A program made the position numbers and the translations under genes. Source: a virus. Taken from it: DNA of 24,902 nucleotides. Position 1 is the first letter of the stretch; each line of letters opens with the position of its first letter. The notes under the pieces are model-generated. The model worked only from the letters and a program-made list of their open reading frames with translations, searched no databases and was not told the origin of the DNA. The DNA lies in IMG/VR virus record IMGVR_UViG_3300009182_000302, positions 1-24,902 of that record; one strand, written 5' to 3'. Below, one piece after another: positions 1-8,073 of the stretch.

Positions 1-1755
1 AAGCGCCGTATTGACGCTGGCTTGTACCGTGACATTGATTTTATCCGTGCGACTTCTGAACCAGAGCAAACGGCATCTGAGAAAGCCAACGACAAAATCG
101 AAGGTAAGTCTTGGAGTGACAACGAGGATGGTCTGCGCAAGGTCTACCACGTTTACACATGGTTGGAACTTGAAGACGATCCTGTAACCAAGGGCGCACT
201 CGCTCCTTACATCTTAATGTTGGATGACCTTGAGCACAAAGTGCTTGGTCTGTACCGCAATTGGGAAGAGGGCGACGACACGATGACCAAGTTAGATTGG
301 CTCATTGAGTTTAAATTCATCCCTTGGAGGGGCGCATACGCTATTGGGCTACCCCAACTCATCGGAGGCTTGACAGCCGCCCTGACGGGCGCTTTGCGTG
401 CCTTGTTGGACACCGCTCACATCAACAACTCGGCAACGATGCTGAAGTTGAAGGGGGCGAAGGTTTCTGGTCAATCGCAAAGTATTGAGGTGACGCAGGT
501 AACGGAGATTGAGGCAGGCCCCGGCGTGAACGACATTCGCTCTATTGCCATGCCCATGCCGTTCAACGCGCCCAGCCCAGTGCTATTTTCTTTGCTTGGT
601 TGGCTGACAACCGCCGCCAAAGGCGTGGTCACCACCGCTGAGGAGAAGATTGGCGATGTATCTGCTAACACCCCAGTGGGAACCACGCAGGCATTGATTG
701 AGCAGGGAGCCGCCGTGTTCTCCGCCATTCACGCACGCTTGCATGACAGCCAGCGCCGAGTGCTTGGCGTGTTAGGTCGCATCAATCGTTGGTATTTGGA
801 CGATATGCGCAAGGGCGATGACGTTGCCGAATTGCCAATCAGCCGTGACGACTTTAAAAAGAACAGCGACATTGTCCCTGTGTCTGACCCGCACATCTTC
901 TCTGAGACCCAGCGTATGGCTCAGATGCAGGCGGTGTTGCAGATGTCGTCTGCGAACCCGGGGTTGTTTGACCAAAAGGCGGTACTGAGTCGAATGCTCA
1001 AGCAGTTAAAGATTCCTGACATTCAGGAGTTGTTGCCCAACGCATCCAAGCCTACGGAACTCAACGCGGCGGATGAAAACGCGGCAATGTCTTTGGGTAA
1101 GTCTGCCTTTGCATACCCCAACCAAGACCATCTTGCGCACATTCAAACTCACCTTACCTTTGGCTTAGACCCAACGCTAGGATCAAACAACCTGATTGCG
1201 CCTAAGTTCATTCCGCAGGCGCTAGAGCACATCAAGCAACACATGATGCTTTGGTATACAGGTCAGATGAATGGATATGTGACTGCGGGAACCAACTTCA
1301 AACTTGGCAAATATGAAGATAGCAAACTAGCCCCAGAGATTGACAAGGCTATGGCTATTGCTTCAGACCACGTTAAGTTGGATACCGCTGAGGTTTTCAA
1401 AGGTGTTATGCCAGCCCTACAACAATTGGGTCAGGTCATGCAACAGTTCAAGCCACCAGCACCGCCTATGGATGGCGAGGCTCAGGCTGTGTTGCAGGCT
1501 TCTATGGCGGAAACCCAAAGAAGAGCGGCGCAAGACCAAGCCTCTAATCAACTCAAGATGCAGGAAATGCAAGCGCGTATGGAGCGCGAAAACAAAGATT
1601 TGCAAACTCGTATTGCTATGAATGCCGAAAACAACCTAACGAAAGAACGGATGATGACGGCAGACCTAACGGTCGAAGAGGCAAAACTGCAAAGAGAGCA
1701 GGAGCAGACTGCTGTGAAACTGCAACAAACCACGCAACGCAACTTAGGAGAATGA
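1..1755 (+). CDS. Portal protein, 5' end missing
   Basis: The portal is the twelve-fold ring at the packaging vertex through which DNA enters and leaves the capsid. The reading frame is open from base 1, so the gene begins outside the window; 584 residues are visible. The TTG at 22 is an internal codon, not a start. The visible part has an acidic N-terminal stretch, a hydrophobic Gly/Ala/Leu-rich segment (GLPQLIGGLTAALTGALRAL) and a long helical part with RINRWYLDDMRKGDD, as in P22-like portals. The last ~90 residues are rich in Gln, Glu, Lys and Met and should form a coiled coil, comparable with the C-terminal helical barrel of P22-type portals. Its place before scaffold and capsid genes supports the call. 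The family assignment rests on remembered similarity and gene order. Confidence 0.8.
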   Translation, partial: KRRIDAGLYRDIDFIRATSEPEQTASEKANDKIEGKSWSDNEDGLRKVYHVYTWLELEDDPVTKGALAPYILMLDDLEHKVLGLYRNWEEGDDTMTKLDWLIEFKFIPWRGAYAIGLPQLIGGLTAALTGALRALLDTAHINNSATMLKLKGAKVSGQSQSIEVTQVTEIEAGPGVNDIRSIAMPMPFNAPSPVLFSLLGWLTTAAKGVVTTAEEKIGDVSANTPVGTTQALIEQGAAVFSAIHARLHDSQRRVLGVLGRINRWYLDDMRKGDDVAELPISRDDFKKNSDIVPVSDPHIFSETQRMAQMQAVLQMSSANPGLFDQKAVLSRMLKQLKIPDIQELLPNASKPTELNAADENAAMSLGKSAFAYPNQDHLAHIQTHLTFGLDPTLGSNNLIAPKFIPQALEHIKQHMMLWYTGQMNGYVTAGTNFKLGKYEDSKLAPEIDKAMAIASDHVKLDTAEVFKGVMPALQQLGQVMQQFKPPAPPMDGEAQAVLQASMAETQRRAAQDQASNQLKMQEMQARMERENKDLQTRIAMNAENNLTKERMMTADLTVEEAKLQREQEQTAVKLQQTTQRNLGE

Positions 1756-1756
1756 C

Positions 1757-1936
1757 ATGGACGACAAAGTTAAAGAGTATCAATCGGAAGATGTACGTCA
1801 AAAGGCACGCAACGCCGCTGGCGCATGGATTAACGGCAGTGAATTAAAAGAGAAGAATACAGCGACACAACCTAAAGCAAACAGTGATCATGGGAATTTC
1901 TCCCAAAACAAGGGCGTAGACAAGTCCAACGCATGA
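1757..1936 (+). CDS. Small hypothetical protein (59 aa)
   Basis: This short gene begins one base after the portal stop, preceded by AGGAG within the end of the portal gene. It encodes 59 residues starting MDDKVKEYQS and ending VDKSNA. It is polar, rich in Lys, Asn, Asp and Gln, with no membrane segment or cysteine. It ends in an ATGA overlap with the next gene, which indicates translational coupling and argues that it is real. I do not recognise a family. Its position suggests a minor head-assembly role, which is inference only. Confidence 0.7.
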   Translation: MDDKVKEYQSEDVRQKARNAAGAWINGSELKEKNTATQPKANSDHGNFSQNKGVDKSNA

Positions 1937-2118
1937 GGTACGTTTCCGACTTCATCGGCGCTGTAAAAGCGCGTCAAACCGAGATTGCTCAGTCGGTTGT
2001 TGCAGGTAACTGTGAGAACCACGAGGCATATCAGAGGTTGGTCGGTACTTATGCAGGGCTTGTAGAGGCTCTTGACATCCTAGATAACCTTTTAAAGGAA
2101 GAAGATAAAGATGAGTAA
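1933..2118 (+). CDS. Small hypothetical protein (61 aa)
   Basis: The start overlaps the previous stop (ATGA at 1933-1936) and the end overlaps the co-chaperonin start by 8 bases, so it is embedded in the head operon. The product (MRYVSDFIGAVKARQ...) is predicted to be mostly helical, with an Ala/Val/Leu-rich middle and a very acidic and basic tail, LLKEEDKDE. The final codons also contain the AAGGAAG that serves as the ribosome-binding site of the following gene. Small helical proteins of this kind are common near phage portals, but I cannot name a function. Confidence 0.7.
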   Translation: MRYVSDFIGAVKARQTEIAQSVVAGNCENHEAYQRLVGTYAGLVEALDILDNLLKEEDKDE

Positions 2119-2533
2119 CAGCACGGTAGCGGGTAATGCCGCTGATATAGAGGAGGCTTTTCCTCTTGTAGACCCCGGTGCGATTCCATTAGGCGCTCGT
2201 GTACTTGTACAAATGAGAATAGCCAAAAAAAGAATGACCGAATCGGGAATTATCCTGCCTGAAGAAACACGAGACACCGAGCGGGCGCAAAACCCAATTG
2301 GTCGAGTCGTGGCGATTGGCCCCCTCGCGTTCAAGAAGCGCGATTCAATGGAACCTTGGGTTGAGGGCAGTTGGTGTGAAATAGGCGATTTTCTTCGCGT
2401 ACCACGATGGACTGGCGACCGCTGGACTGTCAAGCACGGAGATGACGAACAAGTGGAGTTTATGATTATGAATGACCACGAAGTTATTGCTAAAGTAACA
2501 GGTAATCCGCTTGAAGTGAGGGCATTTATATGA
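2111..2533 (+). CDS. Phage GroES-like co-chaperonin (Cpn10)
   Basis: Co-chaperonins cap the GroEL ring and help fold large substrates; T4 gp31 does this for the T4 capsid protein. The 140-residue product aligns by eye to GroES from about residue 26: PLGARVLVQ matches the first strand, ESGIILPEE (residues 44-52) matches the mobile loop with its hydrophobic GIIL contact for GroEL, and IGRVVAIGP matches the GEVLAVG strand. Residues 71-88 replace the roof hairpin, EIGDFLRVPRW matches the VGDIVIF strand, and FMIMNDHEVIAKV matches the C-terminal LIMSESDILAIV. There is a ~25-residue N-terminal extension and a short C-terminal tail compared with GroES (97 aa). It lies between the portal and scaffold genes, so capsid folding is the likely target. 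Confidence 0.9.
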   Translation: MSNSTVAGNAADIEEAFPLVDPGAIPLGARVLVQMRIAKKRMTESGIILPEETRDTERAQNPIGRVVAIGPLAFKKRDSMEPWVEGSWCEIGDFLRVPRWTGDRWTVKHGDDEQVEFMIMNDHEVIAKVTGNPLEVRAFI

Positions 2534-3528
2534 GTACCGAACAAATTACGGCTGAAAAGCCAGAAGTAATCACAATTCAAGAGGAGGTGGACGGTTCCGC
2601 AACGATTGAGTTGCCAGAAAGTATTCCATCCCCTGACGTACAGGCAGACTCAGAGCACGAAGACTCTGACGAGGCTGATGATCGAGCCAGACGCGCAGAA
2701 ATGGCATCTGGTGGTGAGGTAGATGCTGATGCGGAAGCGATGCGTGAGGCAAAACGTCAAAAAAGACGCTCTCGCAAAGAGTATCACCGCAATGTCGAGC
2801 AAGAAAAAAGCGTAAAAATCCATCATTTGGAGCGCCAAAATCAAGAATTGCTTGAGCGCATGGCAGTTTTGGAGAAAAAGACGCATGGTTCTGAGGTTGC
2901 CCGAATAAATAAGGCAATTGAGAACGAGTATTCCAAGATTCAGTTTGCTAAATCCAAAATGGAAGAGGCTACAGCCACTGGAAACGGTGCTTTGGCGACG
3001 AATGCTCAGGAAATGTGGTTTGATGCGCGTAGAAATGCTGAGGCTCTTGAGAATATCAAGAAAAAAGCCACTGCACAGCGCCCACAACCCACTATTCAAG
3101 CGCCTGACCCAACGGTACAGAATTTTGCTAACCAATGGATGTCAAACAATTCTTGGTATGACCCCAGAGGCAAAGATTCTGATTCCAAGATTGCTTTAAC
3201 AATCGACGCGGCTCTTGCAGAGGATGGTTATTCACCCCAAACAGCAGAATTTTGGGAAGAACTTGACAATCGCTTGCACAAGTACCTACCACACCGTTAT
3301 ACTAATAGCGCAAATGAGAAAACAACTGAACGACGACACCGTAATGTTGTGACGAGTTCGGGACGCGAAGCAGTATCGAGTAGTGGTGGTAGAAATACCT
3401 TCACCCTAAACCCAGATCAGGTTAGGGCTATGAAAGATGCGGGTATGTGGGACGATCCTGAGAAGAGAGCGCGAATGGTCGCTCGTTATGCTAAAGAAGC
3501 ACGTCAAAACAACGGATATAGGAGTTAA
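2530..3528 (+). CDS. Putative scaffolding protein
   Basis: The 332-residue product starts in an ATGA overlap with the co-chaperonin stop. Residues 1-60 are acidic and disordered. Residues ~63-125 are highly charged and helical with a coiled-coil segment (HHLERQNQELLERMAVLEKK). A second helical region follows (INKAIENEYSKIQFAKSKMEE), then a conserved-looking part around residues 190-260 containing NQWMSNNSWYDPRG and FWEELDNRLHKYLPHRY. The C-terminus is basic. A long, acidic-then-helical protein just before the capsid gene fits an internal scaffold that guides capsid assembly and then leaves. The aromatic SWYDPRG/YLPHRY part is shared, as I recall, with scaffold-like proteins of related environmental phages. 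No enzymatic motif is visible. Confidence 0.65.
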   Translation: MSTEQITAEKPEVITIQEEVDGSATIELPESIPSPDVQADSEHEDSDEADDRARRAEMASGGEVDADAEAMREAKRQKRRSRKEYHRNVEQEKSVKIHHLERQNQELLERMAVLEKKTHGSEVARINKAIENEYSKIQFAKSKMEEATATGNGALATNAQEMWFDARRNAEALENIKKKATAQRPQPTIQAPDPTVQNFANQWMSNNSWYDPRGKDSDSKIALTIDAALAEDGYSPQTAEFWEELDNRLHKYLPHRYTNSANEKTTERRHRNVVTSSGREAVSSSGGRNTFTLNPDQVRAMKDAGMWDDPEKRARMVARYAKEARQNNGYRS

Positions 3529-3530
3529 AA

Positions 3531-4070
3531 ATGGATTCTCGTTTAAAGAAAAATTTGTCTGCTGGTGGACGCGAAAATCGCGCAAGTCTTGATAAAAGTC
3601 GAGAGGCCCCTGAAGACCAGTTCGTATCGTCTGAGGAACGTCGCAAGATGTGGAAAGATGAGTGGACACAAAGCGCGTTGCCCAATGTCCCTGAAATGAA
3701 GGGATGGCATCTTTGCTGGTTATCGACAACCAATGCGTATGACAGCATTGACAAGAGGATCAGGCTTGGCTATCAACCCGTGAAAGCGGATGAGATGCAA
3801 GGTTTTGATAATTATCGAGTCAAGTCTGGCGAACAAACTGGTTATATCGCGTGTAATGAGATGCTCTTGTACAAAATCCCTATGGATATGTATCAAGAAG
3901 TTATGTCTCATTTTCACCATGAAGCACCGCTTGAAGAGGCGAACAAGATTCGCTTACAAGCAGAGCAACAAGTGGGACGTGATAGCCGAGGGAGACCTCT
4001 GGGTCAGATTGAAGGCGAAGGTTTGGACAACATAGATAAGCCGATACCTGCTCCGCATTTTGCTGGGTAG
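3531..4070 (+). CDS. Conserved hypothetical head-module protein
   Basis: The 179-residue protein starts at ATG after a clear GGAG seven bases upstream. It is soluble and charged. Its N-terminal 50 residues are polar (SSEERRKMWKDEW), followed by a globular part with GWHLCWLSTTNAYDSIDKR, a segment LGYQPVKADEMQGF, and CNEMLLYKIPMDMYQEVM, then a C-terminal tail ending PIPAPHFAG. The LGYQPVKADE pattern occurs, from memory, in proteins next to capsid genes of marine and freshwater podoviruses; function unknown. A role in head assembly or as a minor structural protein is inferred from its position between the scaffold-like and decoration-like genes. Confidence 0.6.
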   Translation: MDSRLKKNLSAGGRENRASLDKSREAPEDQFVSSEERRKMWKDEWTQSALPNVPEMKGWHLCWLSTTNAYDSIDKRIRLGYQPVKADEMQGFDNYRVKSGEQTGYIACNEMLLYKIPMDMYQEVMSHFHHEAPLEEANKIRLQAEQQVGRDSRGRPLGQIEGEGLDNIDKPIPAPHFAG

Positions 4071-4099
4071 GGATGTTTTAACAAACAAGGAGTAAGACT

Positions 4100-4672
4100 A
4101 TGTCTTCAACAAACGCTCCGTTCGGTCTGCGCCCATCGTTCCATCCTTCGGGTCTGGATCGCGCTGTCGCGCTGGCTAACGGTATCGCCTCTGGCTATAG
4201 CACTGGCATTTTAAAAGGCCAACCTGTAGCCCTCAACACTAGCGGTAACATCATTACTGCTACTGCGGGCAGTGCCTTCCAAGGCGCATTCGCTGGTCAA
4301 GAGTACACCGACCTTACAGGTCGCCGTGTAGTCAGCAACCAATGGATTGCAAGCACTGCATACCAGACTGGCTCACAAGTGACTTATTACTATTCTGATC
4401 CTAATATCGTTTACGACATTCAGGCAGATGGTTCTTTGGCACAAACGTCAGTTGGTGATCAAGCAAACTTTACAAACGTGTCGGCTGGTTCAACAACCAC
4501 AGGTCTTTCACAATGCACCATCTCTACGAGTTTGGTGGGTACGAGCGCTGTTGGTGATCTTCGCATCATCAATTTGTCGCCCGCTGTTGATAACGCATGG
4601 GGTGATGCATACACTGTGGTTCAGGTTCAAGTGAGCCGTAGCCAGTATGTCGCCACCATTAACGCCATCTAA
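4100..4672 (+). CDS. Putative capsid decoration or minor head protein
   Basis: The 190-residue protein follows an AAGGAGT ribosome-binding site. It starts MSSTNAPFGLRPSFHPSGLD, a pattern I recall from phage proteins coded just upstream of the major capsid gene. The rest is beta-rich, with many Thr, Ser, Gly and Ala and few charged residues, as expected for an outer head protein that packs against the capsid lattice. No signal peptide or membrane segment is seen. It lies 10 bases before the capsid gene with the same strong ribosome-binding site, suggesting high expression of both. The decoration role is inference; a head-fibre base is another option. Confidence 0.55.
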   Translation: MSSTNAPFGLRPSFHPSGLDRAVALANGIASGYSTGILKGQPVALNTSGNIITATAGSAFQGAFAGQEYTDLTGRRVVSNQWIASTAYQTGSQVTYYYSDPNIVYDIQADGSLAQTSVGDQANFTNVSAGSTTTGLSQCTISTSLVGTSAVGDLRIINLSPAVDNAWGDAYTVVQVQVSRSQYVATINAI

Positions 4673-4682
4673 GGAGTAAATT

Positions 4683-5597
4683 ATGGCCGCTCCAATGCGC
4701 AGTACGGACTTTAGAAGTATTGTTGAACCTATCCTCAACGAATGCTTCGATGGAGTCTATGACCAACGTACCGATGAATGGTCACGGGTTTTCCGTGAGC
4801 AAGAAGGTATTCCACGCAACTACCACGAAGAACCAGTCCTTTATGGATTTGGAGCCGCACCTCAATTGCCTGATGGAACACCAGTGTCCTATCAGCAAGG
4901 TGGTGTTCTCTTCTTGCAACGCTATGTGTATAACGTGTATGGCTTGGCCTTCGCGTTAACCAAAGTGTTGGTTGAAGATGGCGACCATATCCGTATCGGT
5001 CAGGTTTACGCTCGTCACTTGGCTCAGTCTTTGATTGAGACTAAAGAGACATTGAGCGCTAACGTGTTGAACCGTGCGTTTAACTCTTCGTACCCCGGTG
5101 GTGATGGCGTTCAATTGAACTCCGCTTCTCACCCAATCGTGAATGGTACTTTCAGCAACTTGTTGACCACAGCCGCTAACCTGAGCCAAACATCGCTTGA
5201 GCAGATGTTGATTCAGATTCGCCAAGCAGTGGACAACAACGGTAAGAAGATTCGTTTGGTTCCACGTCAATTGATCGTGGCTCCCGGCAACGTCTTCCAA
5301 GCCGAAGTTTTGTTGAAGTCTGTTCTCCGCTCTGGTACTGGTAACAACGACATCAATCCTGTTAAGTCTATCGGCCTCTTGGACGAAGGCGCGGCAGTGT
5401 TGTCACGTTTGACCAGCGCTACAGCATGGTGGGTACAAACTGATGCACCAGAAGGCATGAAGTTGCTAATGCGTCGCAAACTCGAAAAAACTATGGAAGG
5501 TGATTTCGAGACCGACTCTATGCGCTACAAGGCTACTGAGCGTTATCAAGTGGGCTTTACTGATCCACGCGCCGTTTACGGCACACCCGGCGTGTAA
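4683..5597 (+). CDS. Major capsid protein (HK97 fold)
   Basis: The 304-residue protein forms the capsid shell. It has the layout of Mu gpT-like and related HK97-fold capsids: an N-terminal arm ([20 protein letters not shown]), an E-loop region ([19 protein letters not shown]), a central spine ([16 protein letters not shown]) and a P-domain with [20 protein letters not shown], in which a strand is followed by a helix as in many phage capsids. The C-terminus has the beta-rich DPRAVYG segment. Its length fits an unprocessed capsid protein assembled on a separate scaffold. A strong AAGGAGT ribosome-binding site precedes it and a strong terminator follows, both fitting a product made in hundreds of copies per virion. 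Confidence 0.85.
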   Translation: MAAPMRSTDFRSIVEPILNECFDGVYDQRTDEWSRVFREQEGIPRNYHEEPVLYGFGAAPQLPDGTPVSYQQGGVLFLQRYVYNVYGLAFALTKVLVEDGDHIRIGQVYARHLAQSLIETKETLSANVLNRAFNSSYPGGDGVQLNSASHPIVNGTFSNLLTTAANLSQTSLEQMLIQIRQAVDNNGKKIRLVPRQLIVAPGNVFQAEVLLKSVLRSGTGNNDINPVKSIGLLDEGAAVLSRLTSATAWWVQTDAPEGMKLLMRRKLEKTMEGDFETDSMRYKATERYQVGFTDPRAVYGTPGV

Positions 5598-5608
5598 AAA
5601 CCGCCACA

Positions 5609-5639
5609 GGGGTTGGGATAAAACCCAACCCCTTTTTTT
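5609..5639 (+). terminator. Intrinsic terminator after the capsid gene
   Basis: A perfect 9-bp stem (GGGGTTGGG with CCCAACCCC) closes a six-base loop (ATAAAA) and is followed directly by seven T. It sits 11 bases after the capsid stop codon. It should end or thin out transcription from the head operon, separating capsid expression from the genes downstream. Confidence 0.9.
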
Positions 5640-5679
5640 GTTAATTTGTATTTGTCATACTTTTCAAGGAGAAGACAAA

Positions 5680-6642
5680 ATGCCTCAATATTCAGACGAC
5701 CTATTCTTAGGCCCAGCCGTTACCTACATGGGTACGGGTCTGCGCCCCTACACCTCAACCTTTACTGGTTCAATTTCAACCACGGTATTGAACGTCACAG
5801 CAATGCTGTCTGGTTCTCCAATCGTGGTTGGTATGTACATTGACGGTACTAGCGTGACCGACGGTACTTACATTACTGCCTTTGGCACTGGCACTGGTGG
5901 CACAGGTACTTACACAGTAAGCGCCTCATCCACAGCGTCTAGCACCACAATTACTGGACACACCAATGTCCCTCTTGATAACCCTGCTCCTATGGACTTG
6001 GGTGTTGGCCCTCTCGGTCGCATCTACGTTTGGGACATCGTTCCTCAAGCCGCTGTCACCAACAACATCGCCGCGTCGCAAACTGCCGCCGCCGCTGGTG
6101 CTGTCACCCTGACTGCTGGCACCTCAGTAAAGTCTGTCACTACTGCTGGTGGCGTAACTGTGTTGCAGTTAGACTGCCCTCGCGCTGTTAAAGTGAACTG
6201 CTCTACAACTGCTCGTGCATTTACTGTCAGTGGTTACGACTACTACGGACAAACAATGAGTGAGACCATTACTGTTGCTGTGGCTGGCACTGCTGTTACT
6301 GGAAAAAAAGCGTTTTTCCAAATTTCTGGCGCAACGATTGCTGGTTCCGCAACGGCTGTTGTTATTGGCACAAGTGATAAATTAGGTATTCCAGTTCGCG
6401 TGTTTAACGTGTCTTATGTTGCAAGCGTTAAGAGCAATGACACACTTGCGCAAGACACTGGTACTTTTGTTGCCGCAGATACCGCAACAGCCACGACCAC
6501 CACTGGTGATGTTCGCGGTACATACGCCCCTGCCACTGCATCGGACGGTATTGTTCGTACAACAATGGGAATTTTGTTGCCTGCAATCGCTGTTGGCCCT
6601 AACGCTACTCGCGTTGGCGCTCTCGGTGTCACTCAAGCCTAA
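5680..6642 (+). CDS. Virion structural protein with Gly/Thr-rich insert
   Basis: I chose the ATG at 5680 because it follows AAGGAG and gives [18 protein letters not shown]. The frame is open further upstream, but that part crosses the terminator and overlaps the capsid gene. The 320-residue product has a short N-terminal motif, then an inserted module at about residues 24-95 with the pattern [11 protein letters not shown]...[13 protein letters not shown], and then a conserved-looking core beginning [20 protein letters not shown]. The rest is beta-rich, with alternating Thr, Ala and Val. The [13 protein letters not shown] type of module recurs in many phage structural proteins. The protein probably lies on the virion surface or in the head-tail region; I cannot say which. 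Confidence 0.6.
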   Translation: MPQYSDDLFLGPAVTYMGTGLRPYTSTFTGSISTTVLNVTAMLSGSPIVVGMYIDGTSVTDGTYITAFGTGTGGTGTYTVSASSTASSTTITGHTNVPLDNPAPMDLGVGPLGRIYVWDIVPQAAVTNNIAASQTAAAAGAVTLTAGTSVKSVTTAGGVTVLQLDCPRAVKVNCSTTARAFTVSGYDYYGQTMSETITVAVAGTAVTGKKAFFQISGATIAGSATAVVIGTSDKLGIPVRVFNVSYVASVKSNDTLAQDTGTFVAADTATATTTTGDVRGTYAPATASDGIVRTTMGILLPAIAVGPNATRVGALGVTQA

Positions 6643-6653
6643 AGGAGACTGAC

Positions 6654-8030
6654 ATGGGTCAATTTAAACCAATGGTCAAGATGGAGACCACAGAACCAAC
6701 CGTTGAGTTAAAACTCAAAAAAGGTGGTGCAGTCAAAATGAAAAAGGGCGGAAGCACCACTAAAGCCAAGAAAATGGCTATGGGTGGTGGCGCTATGGAC
6801 ATGATGACTGGAACACCTGCTTTGTTGGGTCGTCCTGCTGTTAACGCTCCAGTGCGCACCCCTATGAAGCCCTCAATGGCTATGCGTCGTAAAGCGATGA
6901 TGGCAAAGCCTGCTGTCACGCCGTCAGGCCCCCCAATGGCTATGCCTATGATGAAAAAGGGTGGCAAGATGATGATGGAGGGCGGCAAATCTGATATGGC
7001 GCAAGACAAAGCCATGATCAAGAAGGCGTTTAAGCAACACGATATGCAAGAGCATAAAGGTGGCAAAGGAACGGCATTGAAACTTAAAAAAGGTGGCATG
7101 AAAAAATTTGCCACTGGCGGTTCAATTCCTTCTGAGGAAACTTACGGTTCTTACGACACCACATTAGTGCATCAAGCCAAGCCTGACAATTCACCAGCCA
7201 AAACTGGTGGTGTGCGTTATGGCAACGCTGGTGGCTTCAAAAAGGGTGGAAAAACTAAGTATGCAACTGGTGGCGTGGCTAAGTCCAATGCTGGCGGTTA
7301 TGCAACTGGAGGCTCTATTCCTTCAGAGACTACAAGTGGCTCATATGACACTACGCGGATGCATCAGGCAAAACCAGATCGCTCAAGAGCCGTAACAGGC
7401 GGTGTGCGTAACGGTAATGCTGGTGGTTTCAAAATGGGGGGCAAAACCTCAAAAAAAGCCTACGCGACGGGGGGAACTGTTGATTCAGGTCGCGCCGTCG
7501 CAATGCCGCAAGGCAATAAGCCAGTTCCAGCACCAGTAGCAATTAGTCGCTTATCTGGCACTTACAAAAAAGGTGGCAAGGTAACTCCTGCGGAAGCACG
7601 CTTGTTGAAAAACAACGCCGCGGAGAACTTTATGTCCATGCGAGATGCCAAAAAGGATAGCAACCTGAAATATGGTTCGCCTAAACGCATGGCTGGTGGT
7701 GGTACTCCTTCTACCAAAGAGTTGGAAGATATGTCCAATGGCGCGTATGACGCTCACTATGCCAATGAAAGGGCAGAAAACGAGTCAATGCGCAACATGA
7801 TTCTTGACCCGCTCAAGAGTCTTGGACAGCACGTTATGCGTTCTTTTGACCCAGAGGGTTACTTCAAGGGCGATGAGCGCAAGAAGTTATTCGAGAGTCA
7901 ATCTCGTAACTACTTGGCTGACAGAATAAAAGCAGATCGTGCGGCTAAAGGGCAGGGAGCAGTGACTCAGACTGAAAAGTCTGTAACTGTTACACCAGCA
8001 GGAAAGAAGCGTGGCGGACGCGCTTGTTAA
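6654..8030 (+). CDS. Lys/Gly/Met-rich KKGG-repeat protein
   Basis: The 458-residue protein is strongly basic and low in complexity. The first ~150 residues are packed with Lys, Gly and Met and hold repeated KKGG/KMKKGG units. Residues 153-216 and 217-280 are tandem copies of a 64-residue unit that begins ATGGSIPSE and includes GSYDTT, HQAKPD, TGGVR and GNAGGF. More ATGG and KKGG units follow. The C-terminal third (from about residue 340) looks like an ordinary folded, helical region (SMRNMILDPLKSLGQHVM), and the end is GKKRGGRAC. KKGG-rich proteins occur in many marine and freshwater phages with no known function. High positive charge suggests binding to DNA or to an acidic protein in the virion. 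A good AGGAG site precedes it. Confidence 0.65.
   Translation: MGQFKPMVKMETTEPTVELKLKKGGAVKMKKGGSTTKAKKMAMGGGAMDMMTGTPALLGRPAVNAPVRTPMKPSMAMRRKAMMAKPAVTPSGPPMAMPMMKKGGKMMMEGGKSDMAQDKAMIKKAFKQHDMQEHKGGKGTALKLKKGGMKKFATGGSIPSEETYGSYDTTLVHQAKPDNSPAKTGGVRYGNAGGFKKGGKTKYATGGVAKSNAGGYATGGSIPSETTSGSYDTTRMHQAKPDRSRAVTGGVRNGNAGGFKMGGKTSKKAYATGGTVDSGRAVAMPQGNKPVPAPVAISRLSGTYKKGGKVTPAEARLLKNNAAENFMSMRDAKKDSNLKYGSPKRMAGGGTPSTKELEDMSNGAYDAHYANERAENESMRNMILDPLKSLGQHVMRSFDPEGYFKGDERKKLFESQSRNYLADRIKADRAAKGQGAVTQTEKSVTVTPAGKKRGGRAC
7110..7493 (+). repeat. Tandem 192-bp repeat within the KKGG gene
   Basis: Two adjacent in-frame copies, 7110-7301 and 7302 to about 7493, encode 64-residue units. The shared elements are ATGGSIPSE, GSYDTT, HQAKPD, TGGVR and GNAGGF. 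The DNA has diverged at many third positions while the protein motif is kept, so the duplication is old and the motif is under selection. The second copy ends less sharply, because a short SKKA segment shifts the spacing before the next ATGG. Confidence 0.8.
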
Positions 8031-8033
8031 AAC

Positions 8034-8057
8034 GAGTGGGGGCTTCGGCTCCCACTT
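8034..8057 (+). promoter_or_regulatory. Intergenic stem-loop with TTCG tetraloop
   Basis: A nine-pair stem (AGTGGGGGC with GCTCCCACT, one G-T pair) closes a TTCG loop with the stabilising C-G closing pair; one more G-T pair can extend it. It lies between the KKGG-repeat gene and the next gene. No T run follows (TCTAATTGG), so it is a poor intrinsic terminator. It more likely blocks 3' exonucleases or partly attenuates transcription. Confidence 0.65.
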
Positions 8058-8073
8058 CTAATTGGAGATTTAT

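Noticed and set aside
22-24. TTG as the start of the portal gene
   Set aside because: The frame is open to base 1 and encodes KRRIDAG before it, so the gene is cut by the window edge.
2092-2580. Long minus-strand reading frame (162 aa)
   Set aside because: It lies fully opposite the co-chaperonin gene, has no family features and is explained by codon bias of the + strand.
5638-5666. Promoter directly after the capsid terminator
   Set aside because: TTGTTA and TCATAC-like boxes are present but are too close together for a standard spacing.
5500-5679. N-terminal extension of the 5680 gene
   Set aside because: It overlaps the capsid gene and crosses the terminator, and the ATG at 5680 has a clear AAGGAG site.
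6659-7114. Hydrophobic minus-strand reading frame
   Set aside because: It is the antisense shadow of the Lys/Gly/Met-rich KKGG repeats; its apparent membrane segments are an artefact.
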